From: Betaproteobacteria bacterium
GTDB taxonomy: Bacteria; Pseudomonadota; Gammaproteobacteria; Burkholderiales; Casimicrobiaceae
Direction of reading: 5' to 3'
DNA: 64,000 nt
NCBI GenBank assembly: GCA_016717855.1
Contig: JADKEV010000033.1
Span: 1 to 64,000 of the forward strand
In this document: one piece after another, positions 1-8,574 of the stretch
Layout of the letters: every line of letters begins with the position of its first letter
Position numbering within the stretch: the first letter of the stretch is position 1
Translations under genes and position numbers: made by a program
The notes under the pieces: model-generated
What the model saw: only the letters and a program-made list of their open reading frames with translations
Told to the model about the DNA's origin: nothing
The model's database searches: none

Positions 1-197
1 GAGCCTGATCTGCAGACGAGTTTTCCGACATGCGCCCCCACGGCGATGCCGAGCAGAAAGAAGACCAGCACGAACGAGAGCGCTCTCGGTGTCGAGTGAT
101 GGACAAACCCGACAAGGCGAACCAGGAGAATTTCCTGACTCAAGCTGAGAAAGCCGACGCAGAGTGACACCCAGCGGGCAAACCAGACTTGGGTCAT
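1..197 (-). CDS. Spermidine synthase-like membrane protein, N-terminal part (runs off the window)
   Basis: Reading leftward from an ATG at 197, 65 codons stay open to the window edge. The peptide starts MTQVWFARWVSLCVGFLSLS and shows two hydrophobic segments, one around WVSLCVGFLSLSQEILLVRL and one around SFVLVFFLLGIAVGAHVGKL. The pattern of a Glu in the first helix, an Arg-Leu at its end and a small-residue FLLGIAxGA second helix is what I know from the N-terminal membrane part of fused spermidine-synthase-like proteins. The ATG overlaps the TGA of the upstream gene (ATGA), so the two are probably translationally coupled. Whether a catalytic SpeE domain follows lies outside the window. The family call is from memory of motifs and moderate in confidence; the existence of the gene is well supported by the overlap and the hydrophobic pattern. 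Confidence 0.6.
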   Translation of the reverse strand, partial: MTQVWFARWVSLCVGFLSLSQEILLVRLVGFVHHSTPRALSFVLVFFLLGIAVGAHVGKLVCRSG

Positions 198-877
198 CTG
201 AGTCCGCGCGCCATCGAGGCAACGATCGCAGCCACCGCCAGATTGACCATGGCCGCGGCGTTTACTGCGGACGGAAGATCAAAGTGCATCAGCCAGAGGA
301 AACCAATTATGTAGCAACCGATTGCAGCGCCGAGCGTATTCGCGAAGTACAGGCCACCTATCGAGACGCCGACGCTCGTCCCACCTTTCGCCACATAAGC
401 AACGAGCATGGGGAGGGGTGCTCCCATCATCGATGTCGGCACGAGCAGTACCAGGAAGTTCGCCGCGGCAAGCGTGGCCGGATGGCTATCGATCAGCACA
501 TCTCCAAGGGCCCGAATGGCTGCTACGCTGAACAGACCGAACATGCCAATTCCGGCTTCACTTGCAGCGAAAAGAAGAAGCACGTGTCGCGGCCAGCGGT
601 CGGCAAGCAGGCCGCCTACGATCGCGCCACAGCCCAGGCCAAGCATGAAGGTCGACACGATGATCGTAACGGACTCGATGTCTATCCCGAACGATGAGAA
701 AAGGATTCGCTGCCAGGAAATCTGGTAAACGAGCGCTGACACGCCGGACCAAAAGAACAGTAGCGATAGCAGCGCGCTCGCCGCTACCTTGGCAAGAGGC
801 TTTCCCGCACTCTTTGGCCCTCCCCCACTCGGCATCCTCATTTGCCCCAACGTCAGCTTGCGCATATCGCGATTCAC
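194..877 (-). CDS. Stand-alone spermidine synthase-like membrane domain protein
   Basis: 227 residues with about six hydrophobic segments. The first (SGVSALVYQISWQRILFS), the FMLGLGCGAIVGGLLADR stretch and the LYFANTLGAAIG stretch match the membrane half of fused MFS/spermidine synthases, in which a Tyr-Gln-x-x-Trp-Gln-Arg motif is typical. No Rossmann-type aminopropyltransferase domain is present, so this is a membrane module alone and should not be called a spermidine synthase. The start is GTG at 877, overlapping the TGA of the glycosyltransferase upstream; an ATG four codons in, at 865, is an alternative. The stop overlaps the start of the next gene. Its place behind a membrane glycosyltransferase suggests a role in envelope glycan or lipid metabolism, which is inference only. 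Confidence 0.65.
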   Translation of the reverse strand: MNRDMRKLTLGQMRMPSGGGPKSAGKPLAKVAASALLSLLFFWSGVSALVYQISWQRILFSSFGIDIESVTIIVSTFMLGLGCGAIVGGLLADRWPRHVLLLFAASEAGIGMFGLFSVAAIRALGDVLIDSHPATLAAANFLVLLVPTSMMGAPLPMLVAYVAKGGTSVGVSIGGLYFANTLGAAIGCYIIGFLWLMHFDLPSAVNAAAMVNLAVAAIVASMARGLR

Positions 878-2106
878 GGTCGCCAGCTTCCATCGGCGTC
901 CCGCTCGGAAATCGCCAGATGAAAGATGAACGAAAAGAACATCACGTTGAATCCAAGCACCATCAAATGTCCGGCCACGAATGCAGGGTGGACCGTATCA
1001 TCCATGGATCCTCCCGCGCGCTGCAGCCAAAGCCGGAAGATGAATCCCGCGATGGCTAGGCCCGCCAATAGCAGCGTTCCGCCGAGAGTCAGCGCTCGTT
1101 CCAGGCTGAATACGCGTAGCAGGGCCATCATCTTTCCACCCAGTGCAAGCGGATACCGGTCGGCTACGATCAGCTTCGCAATGACCCCCATGGTTAAGAC
1201 GTTGAACCCAATAAGCATGAGCAGGCCGCCCAAGGCGAGATAATGGATTCCCAGGTATGTCCTTCCCACCTGCAGCGGCCCCGTCGCCAGCAACGCCTGT
1301 AGGATCAGGCCTATCGCCAGCATCGATGCCCCCGGGATGAGGTACAGGTAATGCGGCGCATACGTGACGATGAACCGCAGGTGCCGCCACCCGTCCCGAA
1401 ACGACCGCAAGTGCGGCGGCCTGTTGCGCTTGTCGGGATAGAGCGTCACCGGGATTTCCACTATCTTCAGGCCGCTCCGGGCCGCGCCGGCGATGAGCTC
1501 CGTCGCAAACTCCATCCCCGCCGTGCGCGGCCGCATCTTCTCGTAGGCAGCCTTGGAAAACCCCCGCATCCCACAATGGAAATCTCCCAGCGGCACGCGA
1601 AAGGCGAGTCTCGAGATGAACGACAAGACCGGGTTCCCAAGATAGCGATGCAAGGCGGGCATCGCGTCGGGCTTTATCCCGCCGCGGAAGCGGTTGCCCA
1701 TCACCATGTCGGCCCCTTTTCGCCATTCTTCGACGAACGGCGCGATGGCGGTCCAGTCGTACGACTCGTCGGCGTCGCCCATGATGATGAAGTCGCCAAC
1801 CGCGGCATCGATGCCGGTCTGCAACGCCGCGCCGTAGCCCTTGACGAGCTGGTGCACGACCCGGGCGCCGTGGGCGCGCGCGACTTCCACCGAGGCGTCG
1901 GTCGAGCCGTTGTCTGCAACGACCACTTCCCCCGCCACCCCCATCGCGCGAAAGGCGCGCAGCGCCTTGTCCACGCAGATTCCCAGCGTGAGTTCCTCGT
2001 TCAGGCAGGGCATCACGGCCGAGACCAGCGGGCGACCGGATTCGCCGCGGTCGGCTTGCGCGGATTCGGTCATCAGGACGGCGTCTGGCTGCGGCGAATT
2101 TCCCAT
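874..2106 (-). CDS. Family 2 glycosyltransferase with C-terminal membrane segments
   Basis: 410 residues. The N-terminal half is a GT2 (DPM1/dolichyl-phosphate-type) domain: SAVMPCLNEELTLG at about 30, VVVADNGSTDASVEVA at about 60, the DAD metal and nucleotide-sugar motif in FIIMGDADESYD at about 110, and DFHCGMRGFSKAAYEKM at about 175. The C-terminal third has four hydrophobic helices (for example YLIPGASMLAIGLILQALL and FVAGHLMVLGFNVMFFSFIF). This architecture fits transfer of a sugar from a nucleotide sugar to a membrane lipid carrier. It overlaps the next gene by four bases. I chose the ATG at 2106; a second ATG at 2073 would shorten it by 11 residues without touching the domain. The sugar and acceptor cannot be told from sequence. 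Confidence 0.88.
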   Translation of the reverse strand: MGNSPQPDAVLMTESAQADRGESGRPLVSAVMPCLNEELTLGICVDKALRAFRAMGVAGEVVVADNGSTDASVEVARAHGARVVHQLVKGYGAALQTGIDAAVGDFIIMGDADESYDWTAIAPFVEEWRKGADMVMGNRFRGGIKPDAMPALHRYLGNPVLSFISRLAFRVPLGDFHCGMRGFSKAAYEKMRPRTAGMEFATELIAGAARSGLKIVEIPVTLYPDKRNRPPHLRSFRDGWRHLRFIVTYAPHYLYLIPGASMLAIGLILQALLATGPLQVGRTYLGIHYLALGGLLMLIGFNVLTMGVIAKLIVADRYPLALGGKMMALLRVFSLERALTLGGTLLLAGLAIAGFIFRLWLQRAGGSMDDTVHPAFVAGHLMVLGFNVMFFSFIFHLAISERDADGSWRP

Positions 2107-2285
2107 GGGGGACCGGTATTGGTTCGGGAACCGTTAGGCTTCCTGGCTGGCGGACTTCCAAAGTCTACCGAAGAATGGCGCCGCGGGCCGTCCCGCGCGG
2201 TGGAATTCGTCCGCGCTACGAACCAGTGTTGGAAATTTGCGGCAGCGGATACGGCCGCGATTCTCGCGGTTCCCGCGCTGGACCA

Positions 2286-3170
2286 TCAGCGCTTGATGAC
2301 CAGCCCCTGCCCGGTCGGCAATGGCATGACGCGGTAGCGCCGCGCGTCGAACCACTGGTCCTCCGCCAGTTTTTGCGGACGGTATTCCCCGGACCACTCG
2401 TAGTCGTCGAGGATCAGGATGCCGCCCGGCACCATGCGCTCGAACAGGTGATCCAGCGCCGCGACCTCGGCCGGCGCCTGGTTCAGGTCGATGTGCAGGT
2501 AGGCAATCCGCTCGGGACAACCATCCGCGAAGACCCGCGGAATCAGGCCCTTCATCACCTTGACCTGGGGATACGCCGCGAACTTCTTCCGCACGCGATC
2601 AAACAGGCCGCTGCCCAATTCCGGCATCGGATGATTGAGCATCGACGCATCGTGCTCGAAGACGTCATACCCCCAGAAGTTCTTCGGAAACGATTTGCCA
2701 CCCAGGTAGTCGATGACCGTCTTCATGCCGACCCCCGTGTAGGCGCCGCACTCGACGAAGTCGCCGTCGAGTTGGACGCAGTGGTAGGCGGCGCATGCCA
2801 GGACATATCGCCGCCAGAGGATCGCCTTGTCGGACGGGCTTTCGATGTTCGACTCCCACGCCTGCACGAATGGGCGGTCGTCAAGCATCGACATGTTCCG
2901 GCCCCAGGTCAGGAAGTTGTCGGCAAAGTGATGGCCGCTGTTGGCCTGGCCGACGATCGCCTTGGCCGATGCCGCGACGGCTTCCGGATTCGCGGTCCCC
3001 CAGAACAAGGGCATGAAGAAGTTGAACAGCTGGTCCGGCGGCGGGGTGCTCAGCTTGGGCAGCGTGTTGACCACGGCGGCGTCCGGGCGTGGCGCTGACA
3101 ATGCGCCCGCATCGGCCGCCCGGTCCGGCGCGCCGCCTAACATCTTGCGAAGCATTCGCGTCAGCCTCAT
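2286..3170 (-). CDS. TylF/MycF-family SAM-dependent methyltransferase
   Basis: 294 residues. The SAM-binding region is seen as GDFVECGAYTGVGMKTVIDY (about 140-160), and the metal-binding part as IAYLHIDLNQAPAEVAALD and ILILDDYEWSG, whose paired Asp residues match macrocin-O-methyltransferase (TylF) enzymes that act on sugar hydroxyls with Mg2+. A good Shine-Dalgarno (GGAGG, six bases before the ATG at 3170) supports the start. It lies between the OGT-like genes and the GT2 gene, all in one direction, so methylation of a glycan built by its neighbours is the natural guess. Acceptor unknown. The 179 bases between its stop and the GT2 start show no gene. Confidence 0.82.
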   Translation of the reverse strand: MRLTRMLRKMLGGAPDRAADAGALSAPRPDAAVVNTLPKLSTPPPDQLFNFFMPLFWGTANPEAVAASAKAIVGQANSGHHFADNFLTWGRNMSMLDDRPFVQAWESNIESPSDKAILWRRYVLACAAYHCVQLDGDFVECGAYTGVGMKTVIDYLGGKSFPKNFWGYDVFEHDASMLNHPMPELGSGLFDRVRKKFAAYPQVKVMKGLIPRVFADGCPERIAYLHIDLNQAPAEVAALDHLFERMVPGGILILDDYEWSGEYRPQKLAEDQWFDARRYRVMPLPTGQGLVIKR

Positions 3171-3265
3171 TCAGTACCTCCGGGAAGTTGCCAAGCGTCA
3201 GCCGATTGCGCAGGCCGGTGCGCATGCTGCCGGTCGCGCCACAACAGATTTGGCCGCGCGCGCCA

Positions 3266-5629
3266 TTACGCCGGCTTGCCCGCCTGCGCGCACCAGGCCT
3301 GCCACATGCCGCGCAGCGCTGCGTCAAAGTGGCCGGCAAAGCGCGGCGCGTCGAAGACCGGCGAGGCGAGGACCTGCTGGCGCAAGTTGCCGCGTAGCGC
3401 CGCGAGGCCGGGCAGATCGCCGGCATGGGCCACCGCGCGCGCGACGTAATCGTCCGCATCGGCGGCAATCCAGTCGGGCAATCCGGCGTTCATCAGGAGG
3501 CCCACGCCCTGCCGGGCAAGGAAACTCATGCCCGCCAGCGTCAGCACAGGCACGCCCATCCAGAGCGCTTCAACGGTCGTCGTGCCGCCCGTGAACGGGA
3601 AGGGGTCCAGCGCGATGTCGACCCGCCGGTGCGCCGCCAGATATGCCTCGCGCGGCTCGTCGGCTTCCAGCAGCAAGCGCCCGGCCGGCACCGCGTGGCG
3701 GGCGAAGCGCTCGCTGATGCGCTGTCGGAAGGACGCGTCGATGAATGGCCTGGACTTGAGCAGCAACCGGCTGCCCGGGACGCGCGCCAGCACCCGGGAC
3801 CATAGCGCGATGACGCTGTCGTTGATCTTGGCCACGCGATTGAAACAGCCGAAGGTGACATAACCGTTCGTGGAGGCGGCCAGCGGCGCGACCGCGATGT
3901 CCGCGTCCGGTGGCGTGAAGCAAAGCCGGGTTTCGGGCAGCCGCCAGACCCGTTCGGTGAAATTGCCTGCCTCACTGCCCGGCAGTGTCCACGGATCGGC
4001 GATCAGGTAATCGATTGCCGCGACGCCGGTGGTGGCGAAATACCCCAGCCAGCTGACCTGGACGGGCGCCGGCTTCCACGCGAACATCGTCAGGCGGTTG
4101 AACGCGGTATGACCGGAGAGGTCGAGCAGGATGTCGATCCCGTCGCTGTGGATCCGCCGGGCAAGCGCTTCGTCGGACAGTCCGGCGGCGGGGCACCAAG
4201 TCTGGCAGGCGGCCGCGATTCGCGTGGAGACTGCATCGTGCACGTCGCAGTTCGAGTAGGCATGGAACTCCAGCAGGCGCGGCTCCCTGGCCTTGAGCGC
4301 CGCGAGCGCGCCTTCGAGAAAGTGCCCGACCGGATGGCTGCGCAAGTCGCCGGAAACGATGCCGATGCGCAGTGCGCGCGCGGGATCCGGCGCGTTGGGC
4401 CAGCTGGTGAAGGAGCGGGCACGCCGCGCGGCCAGTTCGCCGAAGCGCACGGCGTCGGCCAGCAGGTCCAGGGGGCCGAGCCTGTCGATGAAATTCTGCG
4501 TGCCGAGCAGGTTGCTGCGCACCACTGCATTGTCCGGTTCGATGTCGAGCGCCTGCCGATAGCAGGCCAGTGCGTCGTCCAGCAGGCCGAGGTCCCGGAA
4601 CGCCTCGGCCATGTTGTTGTGCGCGATGACGTTGCGGGGCTCGATCTCCAGCGCCCGGCGATTGGCCGCGAGCGCCGCGTCGAGCCGTCCTTCCGCCAGC
4701 AACAGGTAACCCGACTGGCAGTGCGCACGGCCATGCGCCGGATCGAGACGCAGCACCTGGCGATAGCATTCGGCGGCTTCGCGGGTGCGCCCGATGTCCT
4801 TGAGCAGGTTGCCGAGATCGTAGTGCGCTTCCACCTGATCGGGCGCCAGCCGCAACACCTCGCGATAGCTTGCAATCGCCTCGTCGTTGCGACCGAGCGC
4901 CCGCAGCGCGCTGCCCAGGTTGCCATGGGCCAGCGCGAAATCCGGCGTGCCCCGCAGCAGCATCTGGTAGATCGCGACCGCATCCTCAAAGCGCCCCAAT
5001 CCTTGCAGCGCGGTGCCCAGGCCATACTGCGCCAGGGCCATTCCCGGTGCGCGTTCCAGCGCCCGGCGATAACTTGCGATCGCTTCCTCGAATTGACCCT
5101 GGTCCCGCAGGATGTTGGCGAGATTGCCGTGTGCCGCGGCGTCGCCGGGGTCGATCCGCAATGCTCGCCGATAGCTTGCCAGCGCCTCGTCCACCTGTCC
5201 GACCTCGGCTTGCAGCGCGCCCTGCGCCACTTCCGCATCGGCGAAGTCCGGCTTCAGGACCAGCGCTTGCCGGTAGGCCTCGACAGCGTCTTCGCGGCGG
5301 CCCAGGCGGGCGTACGCATTGCCCAGGTTGTAGTGTGCGGCCGCGTAGCCCGGATCGTTGCCCAGCGCTGTCGTGTAGGCAGCGACCGCGCCCTGCGCGT
5401 CGCCCTGCGCCAGCAGCGCATTGCCCCGGTTCAGGTGCGCCCGCGCCAGCTCCGGCGCCAGTCGTATCGCTTCGTCGTAGCGCGCCAGCGCTTCCTGCAA
5501 CCGGCCGTGGTCCTCGCACGCGTTGCCTTCGGCAATCAGGCGCAGCGCATCCGTCCCTGCCGTCGCCGCCGCGGTGTCTGGTGGGTTCGCCTGGCCCTTG
5601 CCCCGCCGGATCCGGTCAAGCCAGCCCAT
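3266..5629 (-). CDS. TPR protein with O-GlcNAc transferase-like (GT41) domain, long paralogue
   Basis: 787 residues. Residues about 30-410 hold roughly ten 34-residue tetratricopeptide repeats (units such as AHYNLGNAYARLGRREDAVE and AHGNLANILRDQGQFEEAIA). The C-terminal half has the hallmarks of the SPINDLY/OGT glycosyltransferase domain: RIGIVSGDLRSHPVGHFLEG with the key His, PVQVSWLGYFATTGVAAIDY, YVTFGCFNRVAKIND, and the donor-site stretch FPFTGGTTTVEALWMGVPVL. No signal peptide, so it should act in the cytoplasm, probably on protein Ser/Thr. It is a paralogue of the next gene upstream (5689-7668), sharing the same start (DRxR near the N-terminus) and the first five TPRs. Bacterial homologues often modify flagellin or adhesins or have unknown targets; no such target gene is in the window. 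Confidence 0.87.
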   Translation of the reverse strand: MGWLDRIRRGKGQANPPDTAAATAGTDALRLIAEGNACEDHGRLQEALARYDEAIRLAPELARAHLNRGNALLAQGDAQGAVAAYTTALGNDPGYAAAHYNLGNAYARLGRREDAVEAYRQALVLKPDFADAEVAQGALQAEVGQVDEALASYRRALRIDPGDAAAHGNLANILRDQGQFEEAIASYRRALERAPGMALAQYGLGTALQGLGRFEDAVAIYQMLLRGTPDFALAHGNLGSALRALGRNDEAIASYREVLRLAPDQVEAHYDLGNLLKDIGRTREAAECYRQVLRLDPAHGRAHCQSGYLLLAEGRLDAALAANRRALEIEPRNVIAHNNMAEAFRDLGLLDDALACYRQALDIEPDNAVVRSNLLGTQNFIDRLGPLDLLADAVRFGELAARRARSFTSWPNAPDPARALRIGIVSGDLRSHPVGHFLEGALAALKAREPRLLEFHAYSNCDVHDAVSTRIAAACQTWCPAAGLSDEALARRIHSDGIDILLDLSGHTAFNRLTMFAWKPAPVQVSWLGYFATTGVAAIDYLIADPWTLPGSEAGNFTERVWRLPETRLCFTPPDADIAVAPLAASTNGYVTFGCFNRVAKINDSVIALWSRVLARVPGSRLLLKSRPFIDASFRQRISERFARHAVPAGRLLLEADEPREAYLAAHRRVDIALDPFPFTGGTTTVEALWMGVPVLTLAGMSFLARQGVGLLMNAGLPDWIAADADDYVARAVAHAGDLPGLAALRGNLRQQVLASPVFDAPRFAGHFDAALRGMWQAWCAQAGKPA

Positions 5630-5688
5630 GCCTCAACTCCCCGCGGCCGTGTGTGTGCATGCGCTATGCCAGACTGCGATTGCCGAAA

Positions 5689-7668
5689 TCACGCCGGCGC
5701 ATCCGCGGCGGGCAGGACGATGACTTCCCTGACACCACCCGTTGCCTGTTCCCAGATGCGGCCGTAGAGCCGTTCCAGGTCGCGGGTGAACCGTTCGGTG
5801 TCGAACAACGGCACGCTTGCCCGCCCCGCCACAAGTCTCCGCCGAAGCGCCGCCAGGCGCTGCTCATCGAGCGCCAGCGACTTCGCCAAGTCGAAATAGT
5901 CGTCCCAGCCCTGCGTCACCAGCTCGGGCAGTCCCGCCGCGCCAAGCAGGCTGGCGGCGACGCGACTGGCGAAAGTGTTCCCCATCCGGGTGACGATCGG
6001 CACGCCGGCCCACAGCGCGTCGCTGCCGGTCGTGTGCGAATTGTACGGAAAGGTGTCGAGCGCCAGGTCCGCCAGCTGCAGGCGGCCGAGATGTTCGGCC
6101 TGCGGCAGCATCGGGGCAAAGACCAGGCGGTCGGCCGCGATGCACCGCGCAACCGCCTCGCGCCGCAGATTGCCGGCCATCGGCGCCGATGTCGGCAGCA
6201 GCCAGAGGACACTGCCCGGCACCTGGTCCAGCAGTCGGCACCAAACGTCGAAACTCTCCGGGTTGAACTTGTAGCTCTGGTTGAAGCTGCAAAAGACGAA
6301 ACCGGTCTCCGGCAGCCCGGCCTCGGCGCGGCCGGGCTTGCGGCCGATCCTGCGCGTCCGGTCGTTGGGCTGGTAGCAGTGGGGCAGCAAGGCCAGTGTT
6401 TCGCTGAAGTGCGCCGCATGTTCCGGCGGCGTGACAACGGGGTCCCCCACCAGATAGTCGGCCAGCGCGAGGTGGCCCAGCGTTCCCGGATATCCAAGCC
6501 AGCTCACGCTCACCGGGGCGGGACGCAACGCCGCGATCTGCATGCGCGCACCGGTGGTGAATCCTTTCAGGTCGACCAGGATGTCGATGCCGTCCGCCGC
6601 AATGACCGCCGCCGCGGCGGCATCCGGCAACGCCGCGAGGTCGCGGAAGACATCGCACGACGCGCGCGCCCGCGCCGTCACCGCATCGCCGGTCGTTCCG
6701 TACGAGTAGCCGTGGATCGCGAACCTCGCTCTGTCATGCGCGGCCAGCACGCCGCCCAGCAGATGCATCGTCGCGTGCTCATGGAAGTCCGCCGACAGGT
6801 ACGCGATGCGCAATCGCTCTCCGGGCAGCCTGGCGCGGGGCGAGGGTGGGGTGCCTGCCGGGGACCCGCCCGGCATGTCCCCGGCAAAGCAGAGTGCGGC
6901 CCGCCGCTGCAGCAACGCGGCATCGATGTGCCGAGGGTCCAGGCTCAACAGGACGAAGGGCGAAATGCCCGGCACGTCGCGGACTACCATGTCGACCAGC
7001 GCTGCTTCGTCCGCACCGCGGCGGGTCCAGTCGCACAACTGGTTCGCCCAGTGGAACGCCTGCGCCGCGGCAGCGCCGAAGTCCGCCTGCAAGTCCGCGG
7101 CCTCCCTGAACGAGCGCAGCGCATCGACCCGGCCCACCTGCTGCAGGACGTTGCCGAGGTTGAAGTGCACCTGCGCATAATCGGGCCTGAGCACAAGCGC
7201 GCGCCGGAAACTGGCCGCCGCATCGTCGAGCATTCGCAGCGCGGTCTGCGCGTTGCCCAGCGCCACCTCTGCGTCGACGAAATCCGACTTGAGCTGCAGG
7301 GCTTTGTGATAGCAGCCCAGTGCCGTGTGCTGGCGGCCCAGGCGCGCGTAGGCGTTGCCCATGTTGTAGTGCGCGGCGGCGTAGCCCGGCCTGGCTTCCA
7401 GCGCCCTGGCATACGCGGCGAGTGCGGCCTGTGCGTCGCCCGAGGCCAGCAGGACGTTGCCCAGATTCAGGTGCGCCCGCGCGTCACCCGGTGCCAGTTC
7501 GATCGCGGACGCGTAGCGCTGCATCGCCTCGTCGAGTCGTCCCTGGTCCTCGAGCTGGTTACCCTCGTCGACCAGCCGCGATGCCCGCGCCGTAGCGGCT
7601 GGCGCCGGGCCGTTGTCCTTGCCGCTCGCGCGCCGTTTGGCCGCACGGAATCGATCGAAAAGACTCAT
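5689..7668 (-). CDS. TPR protein with O-GlcNAc transferase-like (GT41) domain, short paralogue
   Basis: 659 residues from the ATG at 7668 (MSLFDRFRAAKRR); a TTG two codons upstream is possible but less likely. About five TPRs fill residues 30-200 (AHLNLGNVLLASGDAQAALA, AHYNMGNAYARLGRQHTALG). Then an OGT-like catalytic region: RIAYLSADFHEHATMHLLGG, DILVDLKGFTTGARMQIAAL, PVSVSWLGYPGTLGHLALAD, FVFCSFNQSYKFNPESFDVW, and LDTFPYNSHTTGSDALWAGV. The last two correspond to the UDP-sugar-binding part in GT41 enzymes. It lies 59 bases upstream of the longer paralogue on the same strand, and the two N-terminal halves align almost repeat for repeat, so this is a tandem duplication with gain or loss of TPRs. 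Cytoplasmic; donor sugar and target unknown. Confidence 0.87.
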   Translation of the reverse strand: MSLFDRFRAAKRRASGKDNGPAPAATARASRLVDEGNQLEDQGRLDEAMQRYASAIELAPGDARAHLNLGNVLLASGDAQAALAAYARALEARPGYAAAHYNMGNAYARLGRQHTALGCYHKALQLKSDFVDAEVALGNAQTALRMLDDAAASFRRALVLRPDYAQVHFNLGNVLQQVGRVDALRSFREAADLQADFGAAAAQAFHWANQLCDWTRRGADEAALVDMVVRDVPGISPFVLLSLDPRHIDAALLQRRAALCFAGDMPGGSPAGTPPSPRARLPGERLRIAYLSADFHEHATMHLLGGVLAAHDRARFAIHGYSYGTTGDAVTARARASCDVFRDLAALPDAAAAAVIAADGIDILVDLKGFTTGARMQIAALRPAPVSVSWLGYPGTLGHLALADYLVGDPVVTPPEHAAHFSETLALLPHCYQPNDRTRRIGRKPGRAEAGLPETGFVFCSFNQSYKFNPESFDVWCRLLDQVPGSVLWLLPTSAPMAGNLRREAVARCIAADRLVFAPMLPQAEHLGRLQLADLALDTFPYNSHTTGSDALWAGVPIVTRMGNTFASRVAASLLGAAGLPELVTQGWDDYFDLAKSLALDEQRLAALRRRLVAGRASVPLFDTERFTRDLERLYGRIWEQATGGVREVIVLPAADAPA

Positions 7669-7746
7669 GGGCAATCGGCTGGACGGTGACGCGACGCGAG
7701 GCGACCGGTCCCCGCCATCATGGCGGCGACCGGTCCCGCTGCCGCT

Positions 7747-8565
7747 TCACCCCCCCTTCCGCCACTTCGCCCACCCCCCCTGCTCGATAAACCCTTCCGG
7801 CACCCGGACCAGGACAGCCGTGATATTGTCCGGCCCCCCGCGTTGGTTGGCAAGGTCGATCATCTGCTGCAACGCCACGCGGAGGTCGAGAGTTTCCACC
7901 GACAGTAGCGCCGCCATCTCGTCGTCGTTGACAGGATCGCACAGGCCGTCCGAGCACAGCAGGTAGATGTCGCCCACCTCGATTCGGTACTCGTTGATGT
8001 CGGGCTCAACGATGGGGTCGATGCCCAGCGCCTTGGTCAGCAGGTTCTTGTGCTGGGCGTGCCGGGCCTCTTCCGGCGTGATCAGCCCGAAGTCGATCTG
8101 GTCCTGCAGCAGCGAGTGGTCGCGCGTGAGCTGCTGGAACTTGTCGCGGCGCCAGCGGTAGCAGCGCGAGTCGCCGATGTGCGCGATGCACACGCGGTTC
8201 TCGTAGAAGAAATTGGCGACGACGGTGGTGCCCATGCCGGCGAATTTGGAATCGCTGTGCGCGCGGTTATAGATGATCTGGTTCGCGATCAGGATCTGCT
8301 CGCGCAGGTACATCGCCGCGTGCGTGAGCCCGCTGCTGGTGTCGATCTTGCCCAGGATCCGGTCCGGGCTGGCGTGATCGCGGACGCCGTTGACGATGGT
8401 CTCGATCGCGGCGGCGCTGGCGACCTCACCCGAGCTGTAGCCCCCCATCCCGTCGCACAGCAGGGCCAGGCGCAGATGGGTGTCGATGTAATGCGCGTCC
8501 TCGTTGTGCGGCCGCGACCGCCCGACGTCGGTCAGGGCGGCCATTTCAATCGGGACGGCGGCCAT
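7747..8565 (-). CDS. PP2C-family serine/threonine protein phosphatase
   Basis: 272 residues, the normal size for a bacterial PP2C (Stp/PrpC type). The metal-binding and catalytic motifs are all visible: SRPHNEDAHYID near 20, LALLCDGMGGYSSGEVAS near 35-50, CIAHIGDSRCYRWRRDKF near 145, LLCSDGLCDPVNDDEM near 205, and GGPDNITAVLVRVP near 245. It should remove phosphate from Ser/Thr residues in a Mn2+/Mg2+-dependent way in the cytoplasm. No Hanks-type kinase or FHA-domain gene is seen next to it. The start at 8565 lies nine bases after the stop of the upstream cyclodeaminase gene, so the two may share a transcript. An alternative start is the ATG at 8544 (MAALTDVGRS). Confidence 0.93.
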   Translation of the reverse strand: MAAVPIEMAALTDVGRSRPHNEDAHYIDTHLRLALLCDGMGGYSSGEVASAAAIETIVNGVRDHASPDRILGKIDTSSGLTHAAMYLREQILIANQIIYNRAHSDSKFAGMGTTVVANFFYENRVCIAHIGDSRCYRWRRDKFQQLTRDHSLLQDQIDFGLITPEEARHAQHKNLLTKALGIDPIVEPDINEYRIEVGDIYLLCSDGLCDPVNDDEMAALLSVETLDLRVALQQMIDLANQRGGPDNITAVLVRVPEGFIEQGGWAKWRKGG

Positions 8566-8574
8566 CGATCGCTG

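Noticed and set aside
4870..7689. A 939-codon open frame on the plus strand opposite the two OGT-like genes
   Set aside because: It is a shadow of high-GC third-codon positions in the true genes: composition is Arg/Pro/Gln-rich, no domain, no Shine-Dalgarno. The minus-strand genes have clear family motifs.
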